Source of the DNA: Thiosymbion sp942492625
Lineage (GTDB): Bacteria > Pseudomonadota > Gammaproteobacteria > Chromatiales > Chromatiaceae
DNA: 64,000 nt
Reading direction: 5' to 3'
Assembly (NCBI GenBank): GCA_942492625.1
Contig: CALOFM010000010.1
Coordinates: 94,114-158,113 of the forward strand
In this document: positions 8,943 through 18,063 of the stretch, in pieces
Layout of the letters: each line of letters opens with the position of its first letter
Numbering within the stretch: position 1 is the stretch's first letter
The notes under the pieces: generated by a model
The model's database searches: none
Told to the model about the DNA's origin: nothing
What the model saw: the letters and a program-made list of their open reading frames with translations, nothing else
Program-made: the position numbers and the translations under genes

Positions 8943-9255
8943 AATCCGTCACCAAAAGTGGGTGAATTGCGAATCATGATGGACGCCATTGGTGCCAGGA
9001 GCCCGTCCGACTTACGGCTGTCTTACTGGGAAACCGCGGATGCCGGTCATTTTTTCCGCCCGATTTCTTTAACTTCAAGAGGGACGCACAGTGTTTTAGT
9101 ATTCCATGGCCCTCTAATTTACTTGGCGTGCGATTATCCGGCCGGCTATCCTGCGCATGGCGACATCGACGGGGAGTTGAGGCTAGTCCCCTGTTACTCA
9201 ACCCCGAGGGCTCAGAGCCGCCCCACTGGGGTACGCGACACTGGAGATCGACCAA
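8943..9255. other. Intergenic region upstream of the DUF2288 gene
   Basis: It contains an AT-richer patch (about 9050-9130) that could hold the promoter for the DUF2288-TorD-HybE group. No gene or remnant of the AraC N-terminal domain was recognised. Confidence 0.4.
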
Positions 9256-9588
9256 ATGGAGGATGCGAAGAAGAGCCCGGATCTGCTCCGGACCAAAATC
9301 AACCAGGAGACAGCCAAGATCCCCTGGATCGATCTTCTGCGCTTTTTCGCCCGGGGACGCGTCATCCTGGTCAGCCGCGGACTGGACTTGGTGGAGGTGG
9401 CGGCCTTGGCCTCCGACGACCGCGCCGCCGAGATCGAGGCTCGGATGTCAGAGGGCAAGATTGCCGAAGTCACCGACGAGCAGGCCCGGCATTGGCTGGA
9501 GGTCGACGCCCTGCTGTGGGCGGTCGTCGTCAAACCCTGGGTGTTCGTCCAGGAGATCGACCGGGCAAGCGAACAGAAGCTTCATTAG
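9256..9588 (+). CDS. DUF2288 family protein
   Basis: 110 residues with no signal peptide. The pattern KINQETAKIPWIDLLRFFA ... LDLVEVA ... WLEVDALLWAVVVKPWVFVQ is typical of the small DUF2288 family, which has no known function. GGAGAT at 9243-9248 precedes the ATG. It is 30 bases upstream of a TorD-like chaperone gene, suggesting a shared transcript. Confidence 0.75.
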   Translation: MEDAKKSPDLLRTKINQETAKIPWIDLLRFFARGRVILVSRGLDLVEVAALASDDRAAEIEARMSEGKIAEVTDEQARHWLEVDALLWAVVVKPWVFVQEIDRASEQKLH

Positions 9589-9618
9589 TATTGCCGTCAT
9601 CGATAGGAGTGGATTTCT

Positions 9619-10137
9619 TTGCAGATACAAGATCCCACGCAACTGCGTATCTTCGCCAGTCTCCTGGCCTTGCCGGAGGGCGATGCAATCGATGCGGTTC
9701 GGGACATGCAAAGGCTTGCCCCATGGCTGAAGCCGTGCCTGGCCGAGCTTGAGCAAACCCCGCTGGAGCACTGGCAGGCCGAGCACACGAGGCTGTTGAT
9801 CAGCGGCTACCCCAAGACTACCTGCCCCCCTTTTCAATCCGCCTACCTTCAGGGAACCATGGGCGGTACGTCGGCGAGCGACCTGGAGGGGCTCTACCGC
9901 AGGGCAGGCCTGCAAACGGCGGACGTGCCGGCAGACTACCTGGGCACCATGCTCGAATGTGCGGCCTACCTGCAAGAGCAAGGTATGGACGACCTGTTGA
10001 GAGAGCTCGCCCAAGAGCATATGGAGCGATGGGTCCCCCGCTTTGCGCGCGATCTCACGCAAAACGCCGAGCTCGGTCTCTACCGCTTGCTGGGTGCTCA
10101 GCTCGGATGTCTGTTCCCGCCGCCAGACAATGACTGA
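9619..10137 (+). CDS. TorD/DmsD-family molybdoenzyme maturation chaperone
   Basis: 172 residues, all-helical. The YPKTTCPPFQSAY segment followed by the GGTSASDLEGLYRRAGL region matches the TorD/NarJ-type chaperone family. These proteins bind Tat signal peptides and help insert molybdopterin or Fe-S cofactors. The start is TTG 9619, supported by AGGAG at 9605-9609, nine bases away. It overlaps the next gene by 8 bases. No molybdoenzyme subunit is in the window, so its client is unknown. Confidence 0.75.
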   Translation: MQIQDPTQLRIFASLLALPEGDAIDAVRDMQRLAPWLKPCLAELEQTPLEHWQAEHTRLLISGYPKTTCPPFQSAYLQGTMGGTSASDLEGLYRRAGLQTADVPADYLGTMLECAAYLQEQGMDDLLRELAQEHMERWVPRFARDLTQNAELGLYRLLGAQLGCLFPPPDND

Positions 10138-10699
10138 AGGCACCTGGCAAACCTGCGCTCCGGGGGGTACCGACGATGACGCCCTTACCGCCGCCGTACT
10201 GGACGTCCATCAGCAGGTCCTGCGGGATCAGCTCGCCATGGACCCTATGCTGAACCCGAATCTCGACATTCAGCAGCGGGCCTTCCGCCATATCGACGGC
10301 TGGCGCGTGCTCATGCTGCTTACGCCCTGGATGCTCTCCCGCCTACTGTTTCCCGACGAGCCGCCTGCCCTGGCAATCCCCGAAGGCTGGACGGCACAGG
10401 ACAGGAAGGACGCGGACTATCTGCTGCTGGGTCCGCGGTTGGGCTTCGACCTGCTCGGCCAACCCCAACAGGCGCATCTCAATTACCATCCCCGGCTCGG
10501 GCACTATCTGCTCCAGCCCATTTGCCTGAACATGAAGCCCTACTCGGATGCCGCAGCCGTTTTCGAGGAATGGAACAAGGTCATCCGCACCCGCGACGAG
10601 AACATGGAGAAGGCCAAGCGGGACTGCCCGCTGCAAAAGGAGGTCTCGCGGCGGGAATTCTTTCGCCGGATCGGCACGCCCGAAGAGGGTGCAGGCTGA
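10130..10699 (+). CDS. HybE-like hydrogenase-assembly chaperone family protein
   Basis: 189 residues starting at ATG 10130, inside the end of the TorD gene. The segment MDPMLNPNLDIQQRAF ... WRVLMLLTPWMLSRLLFP resembles the PF11939 (HybE) pattern of LNP..L.V.A..F ... GVLITPWFMNL. The C-terminal SRREFFRRIG resembles the basic tail seen in that family. HybE-type proteins act in maturation of [NiFe] hydrogenase large or small subunits, but no hydrogenase gene is near. The translational overlap with TorD suggests both act on one Tat-exported redox enzyme. The family call is by pattern only. Confidence 0.5.
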   Translation: MTEGTWQTCAPGGTDDDALTAAVLDVHQQVLRDQLAMDPMLNPNLDIQQRAFRHIDGWRVLMLLTPWMLSRLLFPDEPPALAIPEGWTAQDRKDADYLLLGPRLGFDLLGQPQQAHLNYHPRLGHYLLQPICLNMKPYSDAAAVFEEWNKVIRTRDENMEKAKRDCPLQKEVSRREFFRRIGTPEEGAG

Positions 10700-10835
10700 A
10701 TCCGGGTACGATGCGCTAGCGCGTGTCGGCCCGGTTGCTTTCGGACTGGGATCTTCCGCCACAGCCTGAGCCCGTCGTTTTCGCGTTCGAGAGCGCGCAC
10801 GATTCATCGCCCCGTAGCTCCGGTCCTGGCATCCC

Positions 10836-12140
10836 ATGAACCCCTTCGACATCCTTGCAATCCTGCTCACGCTCGCCGCGGTCTTCAGCTGGATCAATCA
10901 TCGCTGGCTCGGGCTCCCTACCACAATCGGCCTCATGATGATCTCGCTGGTGATGTCCCTGGTCCTGCTCGCGCCCGTACCGGGCACGGATGGTCTGGAG
11001 GGCCATGTGCAAGCGATGCTGGACGAATTGGACCTGGGTCAAACCCTCCTGCACGGGGTATTGAGCTTTCTACTCTTCGCCGGTGCCCTGCACGTACGTC
11101 TGCACGATCTGGCGCGGCAGAAATGGGTCATCGGCACCCTGGCGTCGGCGAGCGTGGTCGGCTCTACGTTACTCGTGGGGGGCGGTGCCTACCTGCTGTT
11201 CGGTTGGCTCGGACTCGTCATTCCCCTGTTCTACTGTCTGTTGCTCGGCGCCCTGATCTCGCCCACTGATCCCATCGCGGTCATGGGGATCTTGAAGAGC
11301 GCCGGCGCCCCGAAGAGCCTGGAGACCCAGATCGTCGGCGAGTCACTGTTCAACGACGGGGCGGCTGTGGTGATCTTTCTGGCACTGTTCCAAGCTGCCT
11401 CCGGGGCCGACGAGATCAGCCCCGCGGGCCTGCTGGGTCTGTTCCTGCGGGAGGCGGTCGGCGGTCTCGTCTTCGGCCTGGCCGCAGGTTGGGTCGCGCT
11501 GCAGATGCTGTCCTGCATCGACAGCTACAAGGTGGAGGTATTGATCACCCTCGCGCTGGCTTGCGGCTCCTATGCCCTGGCGGAGAACTTGGACCTGTCT
11601 GCGCCCATCGCGGTCGTGGTGGCCGGGCTCATCATCGGAAATACGGGGCGGGACTCGGTCATGTCGACGCAGACAACCGAGCACGTCGACACCTTCTGGG
11701 AGCTGGTGGACGAGATCCTTAACGCGGTGCTCTTCGTTCAAATCGGCCTGGAGGTGATGGTGATCTCAATCGCGGAAGACTACGTCCTGGCGGGTGTACT
11801 CGCGATCCCCCTCGTACTATTCGCACGGGCGGTCAGCGTGGGGCTGCCTATCGGACTCATGCGCCGTTTTCGGAGCTTTTCCCCCGGGGTGGTCACGCTC
11901 CTCACTTGGGGCGGCTTGCGCGGCGGGGTCTCCGTCGCACTGGCCCTGTCACTGCCGGATGGCGAGACGCGCGACATTCTGGTGACCGTGACCTATGTCG
12001 TCGTGGTCTTCTCCATCCTGGTCCAAGGGATGACCCTCTCCCCCGTGATTCGCGCGAAAGCGGCGCAAGCGCAAAGGGAGCTGTCACGGACCCATCTCCC
12101 CGGGGACCCCGCCACGCCCGAGATCACCAGGGACGATTGA
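10836..12140 (+). CDS. NhaP/CPA1-type Na+(K+)/H+ antiporter
   Basis: 434 residues with about 12 hydrophobic segments and no long cytoplasmic tail. Conserved CPA1 motifs are ISPTDPIAV (~145) and GESLFNDGAAVVIF (~170), which carry the ion-binding Asp and Asn-Asp residues, plus LTWGGLRGGVSVALALSLP near the end. It exchanges Na+ or K+ for H+ at the inner membrane. The ATG is at 10836 with no strong Shine-Dalgarno. It is likely independent, with a 190-base gap to the downstream response regulator. Confidence 0.85.
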   Translation: MNPFDILAILLTLAAVFSWINHRWLGLPTTIGLMMISLVMSLVLLAPVPGTDGLEGHVQAMLDELDLGQTLLHGVLSFLLFAGALHVRLHDLARQKWVIGTLASASVVGSTLLVGGGAYLLFGWLGLVIPLFYCLLLGALISPTDPIAVMGILKSAGAPKSLETQIVGESLFNDGAAVVIFLALFQAASGADEISPAGLLGLFLREAVGGLVFGLAAGWVALQMLSCIDSYKVEVLITLALACGSYALAENLDLSAPIAVVVAGLIIGNTGRDSVMSTQTTEHVDTFWELVDEILNAVLFVQIGLEVMVISIAEDYVLAGVLAIPLVLFARAVSVGLPIGLMRRFRSFSPGVVTLLTWGGLRGGVSVALALSLPDGETRDILVTVTYVVVVFSILVQGMTLSPVIRAKAAQAQRELSRTHLPGDPATPEITRDD

Positions 12141-12332
12141 CACGCCGGGCCAGCCGGCACATCAGTAAACGCCCGACCGCGCGGCGACCGACCATTTCCA
12201 AGGGCATGCGCTTTACTCCCCGGCGATCGCGGACTCCTTGTACCCGAGTGCGCCGTGGAATTTCCTTGCCAAGCTGGCCGCAACCGTTACCATTTTGGCA
12301 TTGCCCGTATCCCAATCGTGAGATTCCCGCCA

Positions 12333-13046
12333 GTGCCCCGCGTCTTGCTGATTGAAGACAACACGGATATCGCCCGGCTTATCGCGCTGCATGTGCGGGA
12401 TCTTGGTTGTGAGGTAGACCAAGCCCACACTGGCGAGCAGGGACTAGCGCTGGCAAGGGGATGCCGCTATGACCTCGTAATTCTCGACCTGATGTTGCCG
12501 GGCATGGACGGGCTGGCGGTGTGCCGGCACCTGCGCGCCGGCGAAGGCTATGTCCCCATCCTGATGCTCACGGCCAAGTCCACAGAGCTGGACCGGGTGC
12601 TGGGCCTGGAGCTGGGGGCCGACGATTACCTGACCAAACCTTTTTCCATTCCTGAGCTGCTGGCCCGGATCAAGGCACTGTTTCGCCGGGTAGATGCCCT
12701 CAGCCGGGCCGGGAACGAGGTGCAGGAAGACGATGCCGTCATTCAGGTCGGGCGTATGCGCATCGATCCGGCCAAGTATCGGGTCACCATCGACGGCCGC
12801 GATGCGAGTCTGACTCTCAAGGAGTTCGACCTGCTGCTCCAGTTCGCCGCCAATCCGGGGCGCGTGTACACGCGTGCCCAGCTGCTGGATCTGATCTGGG
12901 GGCGCGGCCATCAAGGATACGAGCACACGGTCAATTCCCACATCAACCGCCTGCGCGCTAAGATAGAGCAGGTTCCCACGAAGCCGCAGCTTATCCTCAC
13001 GGTCTGGGGTGTGGGCTACAAGTTCACCGAGGAAACGCCGCGCTGA
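12333..13046 (+). CDS. OmpR/PhoB-family response regulator
   Basis: About 237 residues. The receiver domain starts PRVLLIEDN, with the phospho-acceptor Asp52 in VILDLMLPG and Lys in TKPF. The C-terminal winged helix ends WGVGYKF. The start is uncertain: GTG 12333 (MPRVLLIED) has GAGA nine bases upstream, while GTG 12318 and GTG 12255 are in-frame alternatives. The stop overlaps the kinase ATG by one base (TGATG), so the two are translationally coupled. Confidence 0.9.
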   Translation: MPRVLLIEDNTDIARLIALHVRDLGCEVDQAHTGEQGLALARGCRYDLVILDLMLPGMDGLAVCRHLRAGEGYVPILMLTAKSTELDRVLGLELGADDYLTKPFSIPELLARIKALFRRVDALSRAGNEVQEDDAVIQVGRMRIDPAKYRVTIDGRDASLTLKEFDLLLQFAANPGRVYTRAQLLDLIWGRGHQGYEHTVNSHINRLRAKIEQVPTKPQLILTVWGVGYKFTEETPR

Positions 13047-14524
13047 TGCCCCGATCCCTATTCAGCCGCCTCGCCTTTGGATTCCTGCTGCTGATGTCGA
13101 TGCTGTGTATCCTTTACTTGGGGCTCACTCTGCATGCATCCCGGCTCTACTTGAAGGAGGTCAACCAGAACCTGAACCGGGAGCTGGCACGTAACCTGAT
13201 CGACGACTACGGATTGCAGGTGGAGCAGGGCCGCTACGATGCCAAGGCGATGGAAGGGATCTTCCACGCATTCATGGTGGTGAACCCGAGCATCGAGGTC
13301 TATCTGCTGGACGCCGATGGCCGGATCCTGGCCTATGACGCGCCGCCGGGACGGGTGAAGCTCCAACGCGTGGACCTGGCACCTGTGAAACGCCTCATCG
13401 CCAACACCGGCACGGCGCCCGTAACCGGCCCGGACCCACGCGGCCCCCGGCGCGAAAAGGTGTTCTCCGCAGCCCCCATAGGCCCGGTCGAGCGTCCGGC
13501 GGGCTATCTGTACGTGGTCCTGGCCGGAGAGCAGTACGACTCGGTGGCCGCCATGTTTTCAACCAGCTTCATATTGCGCTTCGCCACCTACGGGGTGGTC
13601 GCGAGTCTGCTGCTGACCCTGTTGGTGGGCCTGTGGCTGCTTCATCACCTCACCTATCGTCTGCGGCGGCTGGACGGCGCCATGACGGCGTTTCGGGACA
13701 GCGGATTCGAGCGCTTCGTTCCGCCGGCGGGAGTGGATACCAGCTCCCGCGATGAAATCGGCCGCCTGGGTCGCAGCTTCACGGAGATGGCCGGGCGCAT
13801 TCAAAGCCAGATGGCGGCGCTGCGCGATTCCGACCGGATGCGCCGGGAGCTGCTGGCGAACGTCTCCCACGACCTGCGCACACCCATAACTTCGGTCAAG
13901 GGCTACCTGGAGACACTACTGCTCAAGGCGGACCGACTCAGCCGCGAAGAGCAGCAGGAGTATTTGGAGATCGCCCTTCGACATTCGGAGCGTCTGGGCC
14001 GACTGGTGGAAGAGCTATTCGAGCTGGCCCGGCTGGAGTCGGATCACAACCCCCTGCAGCGGGAGACCTTCTCGCTTGCGGAGCTGGTGCAAGATGTAGT
14101 GGCGAAGAATCGGATCTGGGCCGACGGCAGGCAGGTCCACCTGGACGCTGAGATACCGCCGGATTTGCCCTTCGTCGAGGCGGACATCGGGCTCATGGAG
14201 CGGGTACTTCAAAACCTGATCGACAACGCTTTGCGGCATACGCCGAGCGGGGGCCAGGTCTGCGTCAGTCTGGAGGCCCGGCCCGGCGCCGTGCGTGTCC
14301 ACGTGGCCGATACCGGCGAGGGCATTCCGCCCGAGGAGCTGCCCTACATCTTCGACCGCTTCTACCAGGTACAGCACGGCGAACACGGCAACGAGCGCAG
14401 CGGATCCGGCCTGGGTCTCGCCATTGCCCGGCGCATCCTGGAGCTGCACCAGGGGCGGATTGCCGTCAGCAGCGTGCCCAACGCCGGCACCCGATTCGAC
14501 CTGGATATCCCCGCTCTGGCCTGA
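13046..14524 (+). CDS. Membrane sensor histidine kinase
   Basis: 492 residues. There is a TM helix at ~8-28, a periplasmic sensor of about 150 residues with no recognised fold, TM2 at ~172-198, and a HAMP domain. The dimerisation/phosphoacceptor helix has His275 in NVSHDLRTP. The ATPase domain shows the N box NLIDNALRHTP, the G1 box DTGEGIPPEE and the G2 box GSGLGLAIARR. It phosphorylates the response regulator encoded directly upstream. The signal is unknown. The spondin-domain gene 140 bases downstream is a plausible target. Confidence 0.9.
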   Translation: MPRSLFSRLAFGFLLLMSMLCILYLGLTLHASRLYLKEVNQNLNRELARNLIDDYGLQVEQGRYDAKAMEGIFHAFMVVNPSIEVYLLDADGRILAYDAPPGRVKLQRVDLAPVKRLIANTGTAPVTGPDPRGPRREKVFSAAPIGPVERPAGYLYVVLAGEQYDSVAAMFSTSFILRFATYGVVASLLLTLLVGLWLLHHLTYRLRRLDGAMTAFRDSGFERFVPPAGVDTSSRDEIGRLGRSFTEMAGRIQSQMAALRDSDRMRRELLANVSHDLRTPITSVKGYLETLLLKADRLSREEQQEYLEIALRHSERLGRLVEELFELARLESDHNPLQRETFSLAELVQDVVAKNRIWADGRQVHLDAEIPPDLPFVEADIGLMERVLQNLIDNALRHTPSGGQVCVSLEARPGAVRVHVADTGEGIPPEELPYIFDRFYQVQHGEHGNERSGSGLGLAIARRILELHQGRIAVSSVPNAGTRFDLDIPALA

Positions 14525-14663
14525 TTTCCGCTCCCGACGATTTTCTCCACCGTCTCTGGATACTTTCGTGAGATTCGGGAGGATTCCGTGATCCCGCAGG
14601 GCCAACCTGTCCTCAGGCGCACGAACGGTGCGCTTTTTGACCAATACCCTGGAGGACAGGACT

Positions 14664-15353
14664 ATGAAACGACCTATTACCACCGCATTCGCCCTAGGTA
14701 CCCTGCTGACCTTGACCGGCGTCTGCACGACCGCCGGTGCTGGCAGTTATGGGCACAGACCGACCTACGATGTCACCGTCACCAATGTAACCCATGGGGT
14801 GACCTTCACTCCCCTCCTGGTGGTCAGCCATCGCGCGGCCTCGGACCTGCTGTTCACCCCGGGCGATGCACCGAGCGGCGAGTTGGCAGCCCTGGCCGAA
14901 GCGGGCGACGTCGTACCCCTTGCCGGTGTGCTCTCGTCCAATCCGAGGGTATTGGCCATCGACGAAGGAACCAGCGGCATGCTAGCTCCGGGAGAATCGG
15001 TCACCGTGACCATACAGGCCGTCCCGGGCCGGGGGTACATCTCCCTGGCCGCCATGCTCCTGCCCACCAACGACGGCATGGCTGTCTCGCAGAACGTGCG
15101 GGTGCCCGTCGGTAAAAACTCGACGACGGCATGGGCCTACGGTTTTGACGCCGGAAGCGAGCTCAACGACGAGGATTGCGAAAATATCCCCGGCCCCCAT
15201 TGCGGCGGCAATGCCGGCTCGCCGGACGATGTAAGCGACGAGGGCTATGTGCACATCCACCCCGGCATACAGGGCGTCGGTGACCTGGCACCCGGGGTTT
15301 ACGACTGGAGGAACCCGGTTGCTCGGGTGACGGTCAAGCGCACCCAACGCTGA
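14664..15353 (+). CDS. Secreted spondin-domain protein
   Basis: 230 residues starting at ATG 14664, with GGAGGA at 14651-14656. A signal peptide covers about residues 1-26 (MKRPITTAFALGTLLTLTGV). The mature part carries spondin_N hallmarks: YDVTVTNVTHGVTFTPLLVVSH, LFTPGDAPSGELAALAEAGD, GMLAPGESVTVTIQA and SLAAMLLPTNDGM. Spondin-like domains in bacteria are secreted or periplasmic beta-sandwich proteins of unknown role. It lies directly after a two-component system, which may control it. Confidence 0.75.
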   Translation: MKRPITTAFALGTLLTLTGVCTTAGAGSYGHRPTYDVTVTNVTHGVTFTPLLVVSHRAASDLLFTPGDAPSGELAALAEAGDVVPLAGVLSSNPRVLAIDEGTSGMLAPGESVTVTIQAVPGRGYISLAAMLLPTNDGMAVSQNVRVPVGKNSTTAWAYGFDAGSELNDEDCENIPGPHCGGNAGSPDDVSDEGYVHIHPGIQGVGDLAPGVYDWRNPVARVTVKRTQR

Positions 15354-15555
15354 CCCCCACTGCGGTAGCGCCTGCCGGTCTCGCGTGTCGCGGAAATGAA
15401 AGCTTCCTGCGATGCGCGGGGCCACGGGCCGCTAGCCGCGCGGTTTCAGTGCCGAAGCATGCGCGTCTGGTTGCTCAAGTACACCGAGCTCCCAGCTATC
15501 GCGAGCTTCCCCGCAGCGAGGGGCGCACTGGGGTGAGCAACCACGCAGAGGTGGT

Positions 15556-16392
15556 CCGAGTGACCTTCGACCCGGAGGTAACCAGCGCGTGGGCGCAGCA
15601 GAAGGTCATCCGGGAGATCAAGGTCTTCCTCCAGTCCCACGGCGTCGGCAAGACAATCGTGGTCAAAGGCATCCTGCAGATCCTCCTGGCCAAGGGCGCG
15701 GAGGTTCAGCTCTGCGCCCCCACCGGCCGCGCCGCCAAGCGCCTCTCCGAATCCACCGGCTCAGAGGCCAGGACCATCCACCGCCTGCTGTAGGTGGTCA
15801 TCGAGCGCATCCCGAAACGCTTCGGGCTCGACCCTGTGGACGACGTCCAGATTCTGACCCCGATGAACCACGGTGGCCTGGGCGCCCGCTCTCTCAACCT
15901 GGAGCTCCAGCAGCACCTGAACCCCGCCGCCCAACCCCGGATTACCCGCTTCGGCTGGACCTATGCCCCCGGAGACAAGGTCATCCAGACCGTAAACGAC
16001 TATGACAAAGCGGTCTTCAACGGTGATATAGGCCGCGTCGGGCGCATCGACGTAGAGGAAGGGATGGTTTTCATCGACTACGACGGCCGCAGGTAGAGTA
16101 CGAGCTCGGCGAGCTGGACGAGATCTCTCTTGCCTACGCCACCACCTTACACAAGAGCCATGGCTCCGAGTACCAGGCCGTCGTGATCCCCCTGTCCACC
16201 CAGCACTACAGCCTGCTGGAACGCAACCTGCTCTACACCGCGGTGACCCGGGGAAAGCGGCTGGTGGTCCTGATCGCCCAAACCAAGGCACTGGGCATGG
16301 CGGTGAAGCGTGAGCTGTCCGTCAAGCGCCTGACCAAGCTGCGCCAAAGGCTTCAGGCACTCGCCGGCCACCCGGATCGACCCGGGGGTTAA
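15556..16392 (+). pseudogene. recD2: recD2-type helicase pseudogene (exodeoxyribonuclease V alpha-like)
   Basis: Pieces of a RecD2 helicase lie in order but are collapsed. A mid-protein segment (WAQQKVIREIKVFLQSHGVG) is fused directly to the Walker A continuation (KTIVVKGILQILLAKGAE). APTGRAAKRLSE...TIHRLL follows, then a stop at 15791-15793. The next piece, VIERIPKRFGLDPVDDVQ to YAPGDKVIQTVNDYDK and FNGDIGRV, runs to a stop near 16094. There the frame shifts by one base at AGGTAGAG. The C-terminal motifs LAYATTLHKSHGSEY and LLYTAVTRGKRLVVL continue in another frame to the stop near 16392. Full-length RecD2 is about 700-800 residues and only about 270 remain. The left edge is approximate. Confidence 0.85.
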
Positions 16393-16463
16393 CATCCTTT
16401 GATCAAGGCTTGTTGCTGCGGCCTCAACCAACAAGTAACGAAGACGAGCATCGCCCCGAGCGC

Positions 16464-16642
16464 GGAGACCGCGAAGGGCCAAAGAGCCGCGAAGAAGACA
16501 TCGCATGGCGCGCGATACCCATACGCACTCCCCCCGATGCAATTCCGCAAGACGCCCGGGTATACTCGGCTTGAGCTGCCATCGCCGCCGTCCGCAACTC
16601 CCTCGTCGGACCCGATTCGCGTCCTTTGCGTCATTCGTAGTT
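16464..16642. repeat. Inverted-repeat element, copy 2 (diverged)
   Basis: The left arm is ACCGCGAAGGGCCAAAGAG near 16468, continuing through CCGCGAAGAAG. The right arm at about 16614-16642 reads, as reverse complement, AACTACGAATGACGCAAAGG then ACGCGAATC. The arms match imperfectly and resemble the elements at 2567-2741 and 33017-33132. It fills most of the gap between the recD2 remnant and the efflux genes. Confidence 0.5.
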
Positions 16643-16704
16643 AAATCCCAACTTGTCCCAAGCCAACAGGCGTTGCTGCCCCATCCCGGACCGAGCCAGA
16701 TCCG

Positions 16705-18063
16705 ATGCCGATATCTGAAAAAATGATCCCCCGAAAATGGATGTTCTTCATCCCCCTGGCGGCGGGTATAGCCATCCTTCTTCTGCTCACCCGCCAGAGC
16801 GCTCCCCCGGAGCATCTCGAAGTCAGCGCTCCCGCCCGGGTGGTGCGCTACATTGAAGCACCCCTCGTAACCATGGTCCCTCGTGCCTTGGGCTACGGGC
16901 GGGTGCGTCCGGTCCGGGTGTGGGAGGCGGTGGCCGAGGTGAGCGGACGCATCGTCGAGATCCATCCGCGGCTGCTCAAGGGCGCGCTCCTCGCGCGGGA
17001 CGCGCTGCTGGTGCGCATCGATCCCACCGAGTACGAGCTGGCCGTCGCCCAGGTACGGGCGGACATCCTGGCGGCCCGGGCCCAGCTCTCGGAGATGGAG
17101 GTCAAGGAGACCAACACCCGCGCCTCTCTGGCCATAGAGGAGGAATCACTGGACCTGCGCGAGGCAGAGGTCGCGCGCAAGTCGGAGCTGGTGAAGAAGG
17201 GTACCTTGAGCGCGTCCGATTACGAGCAGGAGCAACGCAACTTGTTGGGCCAGCGGCAGCAGGTGCAGTCCCAGACGAACGCCCTGAACCTGATGCCCGC
17301 CGAGCGCGAGTCTTTGGAGGCCCAGCTTTCGCGCTTTCAGGCCCAACTCGACAGCGCGAAGCTAGATCTCGGCCGCACCGATATCCACCTGCCCTTCCGA
17401 GCCCGGATCTCGGAGGTCAATGTGGAGCAGACCCAGTATGTGCGTGAGGGCGCGGTGCTGGCGAAGGCGGATGCCATAAACGAGGCCGAGATCGAGGCCC
17501 AGATACCCATTGCCCGCATGCGCGCCCTGCTGCGCTCGGACAAGACCCTGGACTTCGACCTGGTCGAGCCGGGCCTCTTGGCCCAAGAGCTCGGCATCGA
17601 TGCCCGTGTCTGGCTACGCGATCCCGGCGGCGACGTGCTCTGGCAGGCGCAGTTCCAACGCATGAGCGACACCCTGGACCCGGACACCCGTACCGTGGGC
17701 GTCATCGTCCAGGTCGACGAGCCCTACGCCAACGTGCGTCCCGGCGAGCGCCCACCCCTGGTCAAGGGCATGTTCGTGGAGGTCGACCTGCGCGGCCCGC
17801 CGCGCCCGGACCGGCTGGTGGTCCCCCGCCACGCCCTGCAAGACGGCCGGGTCTACCTGGTGGAGGAAGGCCGCCTGGTGATCCGCGAGGTGGAGCTGGA
17901 ATCGCTGCATCCCGAATATGCGGTAATCGCCTCGGGCATCGAGCCCGGTGCCCCTGTGATCGTCTCGGATCTGGTACCGGCTATAGAGGGAATGAGGCTG
18001 GAGGGGCAGCCGGATGCTGAAGCCCTGGAGCGCTTGATCGCCCAGGCGCAGGCGTTGGAATGA
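16705..18063 (+). CDS. RND efflux periplasmic adaptor (HlyD/MFP family)
   Basis: 452 residues. One N-terminal membrane helix (WMFFIPLAAGIAILLLL, ~12-28) anchors it in the inner membrane. It is followed by the half lipoyl motif (YGRVRPVRVWEAVAEVSGRI), a long coiled-coil hairpin (~110-225) and the second half with beta-barrel segments (IHLPFRARISEVNVEQTQYV). It joins the RND pump to an outer-membrane channel, but no TolC-like gene is present. The start is ATG 16705 or 16723. Its stop overlaps the DUF429 start (ATGA), and the pump gene follows 870 bases later. Confidence 0.85.
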   Translation: MPISEKMIPRKWMFFIPLAAGIAILLLLTRQSAPPEHLEVSAPARVVRYIEAPLVTMVPRALGYGRVRPVRVWEAVAEVSGRIVEIHPRLLKGALLARDALLVRIDPTEYELAVAQVRADILAARAQLSEMEVKETNTRASLAIEEESLDLREAEVARKSELVKKGTLSASDYEQEQRNLLGQRQQVQSQTNALNLMPAERESLEAQLSRFQAQLDSAKLDLGRTDIHLPFRARISEVNVEQTQYVREGAVLAKADAINEAEIEAQIPIARMRALLRSDKTLDFDLVEPGLLAQELGIDARVWLRDPGGDVLWQAQFQRMSDTLDPDTRTVGVIVQVDEPYANVRPGERPPLVKGMFVEVDLRGPPRPDRLVVPRHALQDGRVYLVEEGRLVIREVELESLHPEYAVIASGIEPGAPVIVSDLVPAIEGMRLEGQPDAEALERLIAQAQALE

